Below, piece after piece: positions 1 to 5,968 of a stretch of 6,991 nucleotides of DNA (its first letter is position 1; each line of letters opens with the position of its first letter). The DNA comes from Caldilineaceae bacterium (GTDB lineage Bacteria > Chloroflexota > Anaerolineae > Caldilineales > Caldilineaceae). The notes beneath the pieces are model-generated. The model did not search any database and had not been told where the DNA came from. It worked only from the letters and a program-made list of their open reading frames with translations. Made by a program: the position numbers and the translations under genes. The stretch lies in contig JAHEML010000096.1 in the NCBI GenBank assembly GCA_024643705.1, forward strand, positions 1,996 to 8,986. The letters run 5' to 3'.

Positions 1-114
1 GGTTGGTATGGCCCCCAACCCGGAGATAACCTGGAAACGATCAGCAGGGAAGATCAGCAGGGGCAGCTCATTGGCGCAACTATAGACTTTCTTGCCACGC
101 ATACAGGCGATTGA
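1..114 (+). CDS. Possible C-terminal end of a convergent gene (partial)
   Basis: Plus frame 1 is open from the window edge to a TGA at 112-114 and encodes 37 residues beginning GWYGPQPGDN and ending FLATHTGD. The last part has the look of a C-terminal amphipathic helix (about residues 15-35). The stop lies 79 bp from the glycosidase stop, so the two genes would converge, with the hairpin at 121-176 between them. The family is not recognised. The tail loosely recalls creatininase-type amidohydrolase C-termini, but this is too weak to name. A competing minus-strand frame (ATG at 102, open to the edge) has no ribosome binding site, and the third-position base composition does not decide between the two. 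Confidence 0.4.
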   Translation, partial: GWYGPQPGDNLETISREDQQGQLIGATIDFLATHTGD

Positions 115-120
115 TGAAAG

Positions 121-176
121 GTGCTGGGCGCTCCGTTGAGAAGTGCTGCTGCGCGGATCAACGGAGCACCCGGCAT
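121..176. terminator. Hairpin between convergent gene ends
   Basis: An inverted repeat has 14-bp arms at 126-139 and 158-171 with one mismatch. It extends to 121-139/158-176 with 16 of 19 positions matching, around an 18-nt loop. It begins 17 nt past the glycosidase stop and 6 nt past the possible plus-strand stop, the usual position for a bidirectional transcription end. Neither strand has a U-tract after the stem, so it is not a textbook intrinsic terminator. It could instead protect mRNA 3' ends. Confidence 0.4.
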
Positions 177-193
177 GCCTAGCCTGACCCACT

Positions 194-2233
194 TCATACT
201 CCCCACTGCACTTCTACCATCTGATGTCCATTCAATTTTGGCAGCAAAAAGTTGACCCGCCCCCCCACCGTCACAAAGCGTAATTCCTCGCCTTGCGGCA
301 CACTGCGAATGCTTTTCACCGGGCCATCCATGCGCAGGGAGACTGCCAGATCGTGCAGGGGAATCACATCTTCGATCACATCGAAATCCAGCCCTCGTCG
401 TTCTGGAATGTAATGGAGCAGGTGGACGATCCAGCGGTTTTTGTCAGTCTGGGCGTTAATGGCCGCCAGTACGCTTGTGGGCCCCTGATGGCGCAGCAGC
501 GGATTCGGCAAGAGCAGGTCCAGGGCATTGAGCAGCATCAACTTGCACCAACGGGGCGCGTTCTGGTTGTATTGGCGAAAGATGGGGTGGGCGAAATAAA
601 TCACGTTCTGCCGCCGCACAACCGCCGGTCCCGCCATCTCCCCGGTGGAAGGTGTCTGCCGGTGAGAGCAAAAGTGCCGCCAGTCCCGGTCAAAATAGGA
701 GGGGACGACGCTGCCCAGCACTTCCGCATCCTCTGCGGCGGCGATGGGTAACCCCCGCATGTACATCACATATTCCGTCTCCCGCATCCCCCGCACCAGT
801 GATCCCTCTGCCAACAGATAGTCCACGTAATCGCCTTTGGCAAAGTTGCGCCCCCGCACCAGCGCTCCGCTTGGGTCGGTTGGGCCATCGCCCGTCTTCT
901 CCACGCCCCATTCTGACAACGCGAAGTCGCTGCCGTCCACTTTCAGACCGGCTTCAAAGGAGGCGATCACCCGCCCGCCGCTGGCGATATACGCCTCCAC
1001 TTTGGCGGCCAACTGTGGGCCAAAGGGCGCGATGTCGGGCAGAATCAGCACCCGATAGGGACCGAAATCGCCGCGGCTATCTACAATGTCGAACTGGTGG
1101 CCGCCCTCCTGCAACATCCGAATCGCGCCCATTGTTTCCGGTGTCAGCCGTTGGCCGGTCCACTCTTCCGGGGTAAGCAGAGCGATCTCCGTCACGGGCT
1201 GCGCCCCCATACACCACGGCTCTTTCTGTACCACCTCGGCATAGACCGCGCCCACCAAATCGTATGTGGCCTGATCATTGCGCCCGGTGGGGTGCAACTG
1301 ATCACCGATGGAGCATTTAGCATTGAGGGCCAGCATTTGGAAACACTCGAATTGCAGGGCGGCCTCGTTTTTGTAGGAGTGGAAGTCGCCCCAGGAGGTG
1401 TGAAACTTGCCCGTCATACCCAGGCAGTCGTTGCCCAGAGTGCGGGCGTAGCGCTGGGCCAACGGAAAGTGCATGTAGCCCCAGCCGCCGCTGGGCAACG
1501 ATTCCAACTCCCAATGGCTGTACTCCTCCAACACTTCCCAGTGGCGGGGGCCGATGTGGCCCGCGTTGTAGAAAATCGTGGCCTCTGCGCTATAGCTGCG
1601 CACGTGTGCGCTCAGCTCCTGCTTGAAGCGATTGACCACTTGGCGACCAAATCTCCGTCTCTCGTCTCCGTTGGACGGATCAAAGCCCCGTTGCAGCATC
1701 TCCCGGCGGCAGGCCGCGCAGGAGCAGTCCTGATCCCCCACAATATCAAAGAAAAAGCCGTCCACTGCGGGCAGCGTCTCGAACATTTCGGTCACGTGAG
1801 CTTTCAAAAAAGTCACATATGGGGTGTTGACGCAGAGCCGGGCGTAGAAGCCCGCTTCGTAGGGTTTCTGGCCGACGATTCCCCCATCCTCTGTCACCTG
1901 CACCCAGTCGGGGTGGGCATTGGCGGTGAAGTAGTCCCACTGAATTGTCGTGTAAATGGGAACGCGGATGTTGCGGGCGTGGGCCGCTTCGATCTGCTCA
2001 GCCAGCAGGTTGCGGGTCAGGTGGGGGTGTCGGCGCTCCGGGTTGAGCGCGGTGTCGTAGTAGACCATCCCGTGGTGGCAGCGGGCAAAGCAGGTGATAG
2101 AATTCACGTGGGCGTCGGCCAGCATCTGTGCCCAGGCGTCGGCATCAAATTCCGAGCCGATGCCGACGATCTGTTCGGATGTGTGGAAGTCCAGGTGAAT
2201 CTGACGGTAGCGCAGGAAATCGGACTGGGTCAT
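194..2233 (-). CDS. Putative glycoside hydrolase, GHL6-like TIM barrel plus beta-galactosidase trimerisation-like domain
   Basis: This 679-residue protein probably hydrolyses a glycosidic bond in a sugar imported into the cytoplasm; no signal peptide or membrane segment is visible. Residues about 10-340 look like the (beta/alpha)8 barrel of the 'hypothetical glycosyl hydrolase 6' group. It has DGFFFDIVGDQ at 158-168 (D163 is a candidate catalytic acid), a following C170-x-C172-xx-C175 cluster, and acidic residues E242 and E244 in WELESLPSGG. Residues about 345-560 resemble the Rossmann-like A4 beta-galactosidase trimerisation domain (VLILPDIAPF, then a SGGRVIASFE strand-turn). The last ~90 residues look like a beta-sandwich. 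The ATG is preceded by AGGAG with about 8 nt spacing. It is the last gene of the co-directional cluster, 316 bp after the aldolase. Some relatives are labelled alpha-L-fucosidase-like or beta-galactosidase-like; substrate and catalytic pair are unproven. Family call fairly sure, activity not. Confidence 0.85.
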   Translation of the reverse strand: MTQSDFLRYRQIHLDFHTSEQIVGIGSEFDADAWAQMLADAHVNSITCFARCHHGMVYYDTALNPERRHPHLTRNLLAEQIEAAHARNIRVPIYTTIQWDYFTANAHPDWVQVTEDGGIVGQKPYEAGFYARLCVNTPYVTFLKAHVTEMFETLPAVDGFFFDIVGDQDCSCAACRREMLQRGFDPSNGDERRRFGRQVVNRFKQELSAHVRSYSAEATIFYNAGHIGPRHWEVLEEYSHWELESLPSGGWGYMHFPLAQRYARTLGNDCLGMTGKFHTSWGDFHSYKNEAALQFECFQMLALNAKCSIGDQLHPTGRNDQATYDLVGAVYAEVVQKEPWCMGAQPVTEIALLTPEEWTGQRLTPETMGAIRMLQEGGHQFDIVDSRGDFGPYRVLILPDIAPFGPQLAAKVEAYIASGGRVIASFEAGLKVDGSDFALSEWGVEKTGDGPTDPSGALVRGRNFAKGDYVDYLLAEGSLVRGMRETEYVMYMRGLPIAAAEDAEVLGSVVPSYFDRDWRHFCSHRQTPSTGEMAGPAVVRRQNVIYFAHPIFRQYNQNAPRWCKLMLLNALDLLLPNPLLRHQGPTSVLAAINAQTDKNRWIVHLLHYIPERRGLDFDVIEDVIPLHDLAVSLRMDGPVKSIRSVPQGEELRFVTVGGRVNFLLPKLNGHQMVEVQWGV

Positions 2234-2253
2234 TGGGGTGTCTCCTGTGGTGC

Positions 2254-2273
2254 GGGGATGTGGGGATGTGGGG
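2254..2273. repeat. Short GGGGATGT tandem repeat
   Basis: Two copies of GGGGATGT are followed by a partial third (GGGG) in the 5' leader of the glycosidase, just upstream of its ribosome binding site. On the transcript strand it reads CCCCACATCCCC. It looks like low-complexity intergenic sequence; no function can be assigned. Confidence 0.5.
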
Positions 2274-2283
2274 TGACCGCAGC

Positions 2284-2303
2284 CGGCAGACGACCGACAG
2301 CGG
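2284..2303 (-). repeat. Fragment of dispersed GTCGGTCGTC palindromic repeat
   Basis: The minus strand here contains a 15-base match (GTCGGTCGTCTGCCG, 2284-2298) to the plus strand of the hairpin repeat at 4616-4672. It therefore sits in opposite orientation to that copy. Only one arm is recognisable, so this looks like a degraded or partial copy. It lies in the glycosidase leader, about 50 bp before the start codon. Confidence 0.45.
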
Positions 2304-2478
2304 TGATTCGTGGGGCAAGTTTCTTATCTGCCATTTGTATCTGGCGATGATTCGATGCGTATGGCCTGAATCACCCGTGCAATCTGCCGGTCGAATTTGT
2401 CGTTGTCCGCCTTCCAACAGGGGAAATCTTCGGCCAGCCTATTTCCCATTGTGCTTGTCTCAGGTGACGCCCGAATCT

Positions 2479-2530
2479 GGGAATGGGCCAGCACGATTTC
2501 CAACATACAACCTCGTGCTGGCCCATTCCC
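2479..2530. terminator. Perfect 18-bp inverted repeat downstream of the aldolase gene
   Basis: The arms at 2479-2496 and 2513-2530 are perfectly complementary (GGGAATGGGCCAGCACGA and its complement) around a 16-nt loop. Partial pairing continues outward for a few more bases. The stem starts 19 nt past the aldolase stop, so it would form at the 3' end of that message. No U-tract follows on the minus strand. Role as a terminator, a transcript stabiliser or a mobile palindromic repeat is inference; the inverted repeat itself is plain in the sequence. Confidence 0.5.
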
Positions 2531-2549
2531 GGAATCAATAGCGGCAAAT

Positions 2550-3305
2550 CTACCGCATCTCTGCCAAATACCCGTTCAGCGCCTGAATGCCATAGGCCAG
2601 CGGGTTGCCCACATTCATAAACTTGTAGCCCCAGGACAATTTTTGTTTGACTTCGTTGATATCGCCCAGGGTCGTCCCTGCGGGGATGCCCTTCTCGGCC
2701 AGAATGCGCGGAAACTCCCGCATCATCTCCTGTAGCTCCGGCGTCTGCATCTCCGTAATCACCCCCAGCGACGCCGACATATCCATCGGGCCGATGAAGA
2801 GCACGTCGATGCCCGGCACTTTTGCGATCTCTTCCAGATTGTCGTAGGCCTGCTTGCTTTCGATCTGCACGATCAACACGGTTTCGTCGTTGGCCGTCTT
2901 GATGGCGTGATTCCAATCCACACCGGCCAGCGCGGGCCAGTTGGGCGATACGCCCCGTTGGCCTTTGGGTGGATAGAAGGCATATTCCACGGCCCGGGCC
3001 GCCTCTTCGGCTGTGTTGACCTGGGGAACCATCACCGCCACCGCGCCCACATCGTAGGCCTTCTTGATCAGCGCAGGATCGTTCCAGGCCACCCGGATCA
3101 TCGGGGCCACGCCGTGCTGCCGGGCAATCACCGGAATCATATCCAGGCTCTCGCTGGCATAGGGCGCGTGCTCGGTGTCGATCCAGAGGAAGTCGATGGC
3201 ACTCTTGCAGATGGCTGCGGTGACGCCAGAAGTCGGGGCAGGCAGGGCTGTGCCCAAAACGGTCTGGCCGTTGCGTAATTTTTCTTTCAAGGGGTTCGGA
3301 TACAC
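2550..3305 (-). CDS. HpcH/HpaI-family aldolase (2-keto-3-deoxy sugar-acid aldolase type)
   Basis: This 251-residue class II pyruvate-dependent aldolase belongs to the HpcH/HpaI/citrate-lyase-beta family, which cleaves 2-keto-3-deoxy (or 4-hydroxy-2-oxo) acids to pyruvate and an aldehyde using a divalent metal. Numbered from the GTG start, the family residues are present: H46 in DTEHAP, R71 in MIRV, metal ligands E149 (VQIES) and D175 in GPMDMS, and the YPPKGQRGVS segment at 111-120. Length matches the usual ~250-270 residues. I chose the GTG at 3303-3305, preceded by GAAAGGA at 7-nt spacing. An upstream ATG at 3365 would add 20 residues with no family similarity and cover the possible promoter. 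The gene follows dehydratase 1 by 125 bp and would act on the 2-keto-3-deoxy acid that enzyme makes. Substrate could be a hexonate, pentonate or 6-deoxyhexonate derivative; a role in aromatic (homoprotocatechuate) breakdown is unlikely here because no other genes of that route are present. Confidence 0.92.
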   Translation of the reverse strand: MYPNPLKEKLRNGQTVLGTALPAPTSGVTAAICKSAIDFLWIDTEHAPYASESLDMIPVIARQHGVAPMIRVAWNDPALIKKAYDVGAVAVMVPQVNTAEEAARAVEYAFYPPKGQRGVSPNWPALAGVDWNHAIKTANDETVLIVQIESKQAYDNLEEIAKVPGIDVLFIGPMDMSASLGVITEMQTPELQEMMREFPRILAEKGIPAGTTLGDINEVKQKLSWGYKFMNVGNPLAYGIQALNGYLAEMR

Positions 3306-3312
3306 TGGAATT

Positions 3313-3319
3313 TCCTTTC
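3313..3319 (-). promoter_or_regulatory. Ribosome binding site that fixes the GTG start of the aldolase
   Basis: The minus strand reads GAAAGGA, 7 nt before the GTG at 3305. This spacing supports the 251-residue protein over the ATG-initiated version that starts 20 codons upstream. Confidence 0.6.
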
Positions 3320-3332
3320 GGGATGGATAGCG

Positions 3333-3359
3333 ATTGTAGCTGGTTTGGGGTCGTGCAAA
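3333..3359 (-). promoter_or_regulatory. Possible sigma-70-type promoter for the aldolase gene
   Basis: On the minus strand TACAAT (3333-3338) is a near-consensus -10 box, 27 nt upstream of the GTG. A weak TTTGCA (3354-3359) lies 15 bp upstream as a -35 candidate, a short spacing. The gap between dehydratase 1 and the aldolase is the only one without a clear hairpin after the upstream stop. If real, the promoter would let the aldolase and glycosidase be transcribed apart from the dehydratases. It may be a chance match. Confidence 0.3.
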
Positions 3360-3430
3360 GACCAATTGCAGCGATCAGCGTATCACAGATCGAGAGAATC
3401 GTCATTCCTATTTGGGCGATGCAACGATCC

Positions 3431-4591
3431 TCACCAATTCGTATACGACCCATCCCGTCGGCGCAGATGGGGGGCTTCCCAGTATTTGAACTCGGCGGCC
3501 TTGGCCCGTTCTTCGTTGAACTCGACCCCCAACCCTGGGGTGTCGGGGACAATCAACCGGTATTCATCCAAAACCGGTTGCATGGGAAACCAGTCGGGAT
3601 CGTAGTAGCCGCCCTGCTCGGTAGGCGAGAGACGCATCTCCAGCCAGGCGAAGTTGGGAATGGCCGCAGCCAGGTGTGCGGTGGCTGCGGTGCAGATGGC
3701 ACCCAATGGGTTGTGGGGCATCACGTCCACATAGTGGCTCTCGGCCAGAGCCCCAACCTTCATGGACTCGGTCAGTCCGCCCAGGTTGCAAACATCGATG
3801 CGCGCATAGTTGGTCAGACCCTGTTCCAAAAAGGGGAGAAATTGCCATTTGCTGGCGAACTCCTCGCCGATGGCAAACGGCATTGAAGTCATACGGCGTA
3901 ACGCAGCGTAGGCCCCCGGTGTTTCGGCCCGGATCGGTTCTTCCAGCCAGTCCAGAGTACCCGTGGGCAAACGCTGGCAGAAGGAGGCTGCCTCGGCCAG
4001 AGTCAGGCGGTGGTGGTAGTCTACGCCCAGCACAGTTTCCGGGCCGATGGCTTCCCGTACTTTTGTCAGCCACTGGGCGGTCTTGCCGATGCTTTCCTGT
4101 GGATCGAAGATTCCACCGAGTTCGTAGCCAGGTGCGCCGTGGAAGAAAGTACGGATTGCGGGCCAGCCCCGGTCAGCCAGTAATTGTGCGTGCTCCACCA
4201 GTGATGGTCCCATAGGGGCTTTGGTTGTGGCAAAGCAGGGAACCCAGTCCCGCTGTTTGCCGCCGAGAAGCTGGTAGACGGGTACACCCAGAGCCTTGCC
4301 CGCAATGTCGTAGAGGGCGATGTCGATGGCCGAGATGGCAACGGCCAGCACCCGCCCGCCCTCGAAATATTGGCTGCGGTACATCTCTTGCCAGAGCGCG
4401 CCCATGCGCATAGGGTCCCGGCCGATGAGCCATTCCCGGTAGTGGCGGATTGCGCCCACCACTGCCATCTCCCGCCCCGCCAGCCCGGATTCGCCCCAGC
4501 CGTAGAGTCCCTCGTCGGTCTCCACTTTGACGATTAGTTGATTGCGTCCGCCCACCCAGACCGGGTAGGGCTTGATATCGGTGATTTTCAA
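3431..4591 (-). CDS. Acid-sugar dehydratase 1, mandelate racemase/enolase superfamily (galactonate dehydratase-like)
   Basis: This 386-residue enzyme probably removes water from an aldonate to give a 2-keto-3-deoxy-aldonate. An N-terminal capping domain (~1-112) is followed by the barrel. Metal ligands are D191 (DYHHR), E217 (LEEP) and E243 (GEE). H193 follows D191 as in D-galactonate dehydratase, and the D266...H293 pair (PHNPLG), 27 residues apart, matches the Asp-His dyad of the superfamily. The second barrel strand lacks the KxK base motif (IRTFF), which favours a DgoD-type dehydratase over a racemase. The start is TTG, aligned exactly with the ATG of the paralog upstream, with a weak GGGA about 10 nt before it. 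It is about three-quarters identical to that paralog by eye and differs mostly in the loops at 121-170. The last 91 bp of coding sequence before the stop are DNA-identical to the paralog. Substrate unknown. Confidence 0.92.
   Translation of the reverse strand: MKITDIKPYPVWVGGRNQLIVKVETDEGLYGWGESGLAGREMAVVGAIRHYREWLIGRDPMRMGALWQEMYRSQYFEGGRVLAVAISAIDIALYDIAGKALGVPVYQLLGGKQRDWVPCFATTKAPMGPSLVEHAQLLADRGWPAIRTFFHGAPGYELGGIFDPQESIGKTAQWLTKVREAIGPETVLGVDYHHRLTLAEAASFCQRLPTGTLDWLEEPIRAETPGAYAALRRMTSMPFAIGEEFASKWQFLPFLEQGLTNYARIDVCNLGGLTESMKVGALAESHYVDVMPHNPLGAICTAATAHLAAAIPNFAWLEMRLSPTEQGGYYDPDWFPMQPVLDEYRLIVPDTPGLGVEFNEERAKAAEFKYWEAPHLRRRDGSYTNW
3433..3523 (-). repeat. 91-bp direct repeat, copy in dehydratase 1 tail
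   Basis: This segment, covering codons 357-386 and one base of the stop codon, is identical base for base to 4687-4777 in the paralog. It ends abruptly: the next bases on both sides differ. See the matching copy. Confidence 0.85.
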
Positions 4592-4615
4592 TGGGTCTTT
4601 TTCCCAAAAGAGAGC

Positions 4616-4672
4616 ACGGCAGACGACGGACCACAGACCGCCTATCGCTGTCCGCGGTCGGTCGTCTGCCGT
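4616..4672. repeat. Palindromic intergenic repeat between the two dehydratase genes
   Basis: Outer arms at 4616-4627 and 4661-4672 pair over 12 bp. An inner stem of 6 bp (4636-4641 with 4654-4659) closes a 12-nt loop, leaving an 8-nt bulge on one side and 1 nt on the other. The right arm and flank (4657-4678) match 5935-5956 at 19 of 22 bases, all differences being C/T, so these are two copies of one repeat family. It starts 12 nt past the dehydratase 2 stop and ends about 25 bp before the dehydratase 1 start. No U-tract follows on the minus strand. It could be a REP-like element, an attenuating stem or a processing site. Confidence 0.6.
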
Positions 4673-4684
4673 CTGCCATCCTCT

Positions 4685-5848
4685 TTACCAATTCGTATAC
4701 GACCCATCCCGTCGGCGCAGATGGGGGGCTTCCCAGTATTTGAACTCGGCGGCCTTGGCCCGTTCTTCGTTGAACTCCACACCCAGTCCTGGCGCGTCGG
4801 GGACCAGATAACGCGCGCCGTCTTGCTGGGCTTGTACGGGGAACCAATCGGGATCGTAGAACATTCCCGCCTCCGTAGGCGACGAGCGCACCTCCAGCCA
4901 GGCAAAGTTGGGTACTGCTGCGGCCAAATGCACCGTAGCCGCGGTGCAGATGGGGCCAAGGGGGTTGTGGGGCATCAGGTCGATGTAGTGGGCCTCGGCC
5001 ATGGCCGCTACTTTCATAGCTTCGGTCAGCCCACCCACATTCGAGACATCGACACGCGCATAGTTGGTAATGCCCCGCTCGATGTATGGGAGGAACTGCC
5101 ATTTGCTGGAAAACTCTTCGCCGATGGCAAAGGGCACGGTGGTCATCGTGCGCAGGGATTCGTAGGCTTCTGGCGTCTCGTCCCGAATAGGTTCTTCCAC
5201 CCAATCCAGGGTGCCTGCTGGCATGCGCTGGCAGAAGGATGCCGCCTCGGCCACGCTCAGTCGGTGGTGGTAGTCGATACCCAACACAGGCTCCGGGCCG
5301 ATGGCCTCCCGCACCTTTGTCAGCCAGGCAGCGGTGACACCGATAGATTCCCACGGCTCCCAAATCTGCCCGTCGGCGCCCTGGTCGCCCCGGTAATTGG
5401 GGGTGGTGCGGATGACGGTCCAGCCATGCTCCACCAGCAGCTTCGCCTTTTCAATCATTTCTTCCAGGCTGCTGCCGCCCATTGTGGCGAAGCAGGGAAT
5501 CCACTCCCGCTGTTTGCCGCCCAGCAGTTGATAGACCGGCACACCCAGGGCCTTGCCTGCGATGTCATACAGGGCGATGTCGATGGCCGCAATGGCCGCG
5601 GTCAGCACCCGCCCGCCCTCGAAATATTGGCTGCGATACATCTCCTGCCAGAGAGCGCCCATGCGCATGGGGTCCCGCCCGATCAGCCACTCCCGGTAGT
5701 GGTTGATCGCCCCGACAACCGCCATCTCCCGGCCCGACAGCCCCGCCTCGCCCAGGCCATAGATGCCCTCATCGGTTTCCACCTTCACCACAAGCTGGTT
5801 GCGATGACCCACCCACACCGGGTAGGATTTAATGTCAGTAATTTTCAT
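4685..5848 (-). CDS. Acid-sugar dehydratase 2, mandelate racemase/enolase superfamily (galactonate dehydratase-like)
   Basis: This 387-residue paralog of the next gene has the same architecture: capping domain, barrel, and a C-terminal segment that packs on the cap. Metal ligands are D192, E218 and E244; H194 and the D267...H294 dyad are all kept, so it should be an active dehydratase. The strand-2 motif is IRTTP, again without KxK. Compared with dehydratase 1 it differs at W32 (here L) and G15 (here H) near the substrate-capping loop, and almost completely through the loops after barrel strands 1 and 2 (about 123-168, one residue longer). These positions usually set substrate choice in this superfamily, so the two enzymes probably handle different aldonates or stereoisomers. 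ATG start with GGAG about 10 nt upstream. It lies 120 bp after the aldo/keto reductase gene and 93 bp before dehydratase 1. Since this family forms octamers, a mixed oligomer with the paralog is possible. Confidence 0.92.
   Translation of the reverse strand: MKITDIKSYPVWVGHRNQLVVKVETDEGIYGLGEAGLSGREMAVVGAINHYREWLIGRDPMRMGALWQEMYRSQYFEGGRVLTAAIAAIDIALYDIAGKALGVPVYQLLGGKQREWIPCFATMGGSSLEEMIEKAKLLVEHGWTVIRTTPNYRGDQGADGQIWEPWESIGVTAAWLTKVREAIGPEPVLGIDYHHRLSVAEAASFCQRMPAGTLDWVEEPIRDETPEAYESLRTMTTVPFAIGEEFSSKWQFLPYIERGITNYARVDVSNVGGLTEAMKVAAMAEAHYIDLMPHNPLGPICTAATVHLAAAVPNFAWLEVRSSPTEAGMFYDPDWFPVQAQQDGARYLVPDAPGLGVEFNEERAKAAEFKYWEAPHLRRRDGSYTNW
4687..4777 (-). repeat. 91-bp direct repeat, copy in dehydratase 2 tail
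   Basis: Identical to 3433-3523 over 91 bases, without even a synonymous change. By contrast, codons 51-82 encode identical protein in both genes yet differ at seven of 96 bases (4346-4441 versus 5603-5698). A recent gene-conversion or recombination tract fits this better than slow divergence. Confidence 0.85.
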
Positions 5849-5897
5849 TGAAAGTATTCTCCATCAGGGTGTTTTTTTGACGACGGATGACCGACGA

Positions 5898-5950
5898 ACG
5901 ACGGACGACCAACGACGATTGTCGGTTGCCCGTCGTCGGTCGTCCGTCGT
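5898..5950. repeat. Strong palindromic intergenic repeat upstream of dehydratase 2
   Basis: Arms of 20 bp at 5898-5917 and 5931-5950 pair with one mismatch, which becomes a G-U pair in the minus-strand transcript, around a 13-nt loop. Flanks from about 5880 to 5956 continue the CGACGG-type low-complexity pattern. It begins 18 nt past the aldo/keto reductase stop. On the minus strand it is followed, after about 19 nt, by seven A residues (complement of 5872-5878) rather than U, so it is not a standard intrinsic terminator. It shares its right arm with the repeat at 4616-4672. It could end or stabilise the reductase message, or limit read-through into the dehydratases. Confidence 0.7.
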
Positions 5951-5968
5951 CCGCCAACTACTTCTCGG

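Larger units (their letters stand above)
2234..2549. other. 316-bp intergenic region with repeat remnants
   Basis: No convincing gene lies here. From the aldolase stop toward the glycosidase start it holds a perfect inverted repeat (2479-2530), a 41-codon minus-strand open frame (2324-2449), a fragment of the dispersed palindromic repeat (2284-2303), a GGGGATGT tandem (2254-2273), and the glycosidase ribosome binding site. The 41-codon frame begins MGNRLAEDFP and contains WKADNDKFDRQIARVIQAIR. It has helix-like composition but no ribosome binding site and no family I recognise, so it may be a gene remnant or chance. I could not find a well-spaced -35/-10 pair for the glycosidase. Confidence 0.6.

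Noticed and set aside
1..102. Minus-strand frame starting at ATG 102 and running off the left edge
   Set aside because: No ribosome binding site precedes the ATG and the translation is not recognisable. The plus frame looked slightly better, though neither is certain.
1097..2350. 417-codon plus-strand open frame antisense to the glycosidase
   Set aside because: It lies opposite a gene with clear domain structure and a good ribosome binding site. Its translation has no recognisable motif and long runs of composition typical of GC-rich antisense frames.
3306..3365. 20-residue N-terminal extension of the aldolase from an ATG
   Set aside because: The extension has no family similarity, the GTG at 3305 has a well-spaced GAAAGGA, and the resulting length and residue numbering match the family.
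2371..3552. 393-codon minus-strand frame over the aldolase
   Set aside because: Out of frame with the aldolase and with the tail of dehydratase 1. Its resemblance to a frame near 4642-4959 comes only from the 91-bp identical tail.
4173..5363. 396-codon minus-strand open frame in another register spanning parts of both dehydratases
   Set aside because: It crosses the intergenic repeat and out-of-frame parts of two recognised genes, and its translation is rich in Arg, Gly and Pro without family features.
4538..5851. 437-codon plus-strand open frame antisense to dehydratase 2
   Set aside because: The opposite strand encodes an intact enolase-superfamily enzyme with all catalytic residues. A frame of similar sequence exists opposite dehydratase 1, as expected for a shadow of duplicated genes.
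5880..5956. CRISPR array or tandem repeat at the CGACGG-rich stretch
   Set aside because: No regular direct repeats separated by unique spacers are present; the structure is a single imperfect palindrome with low-complexity flanks.
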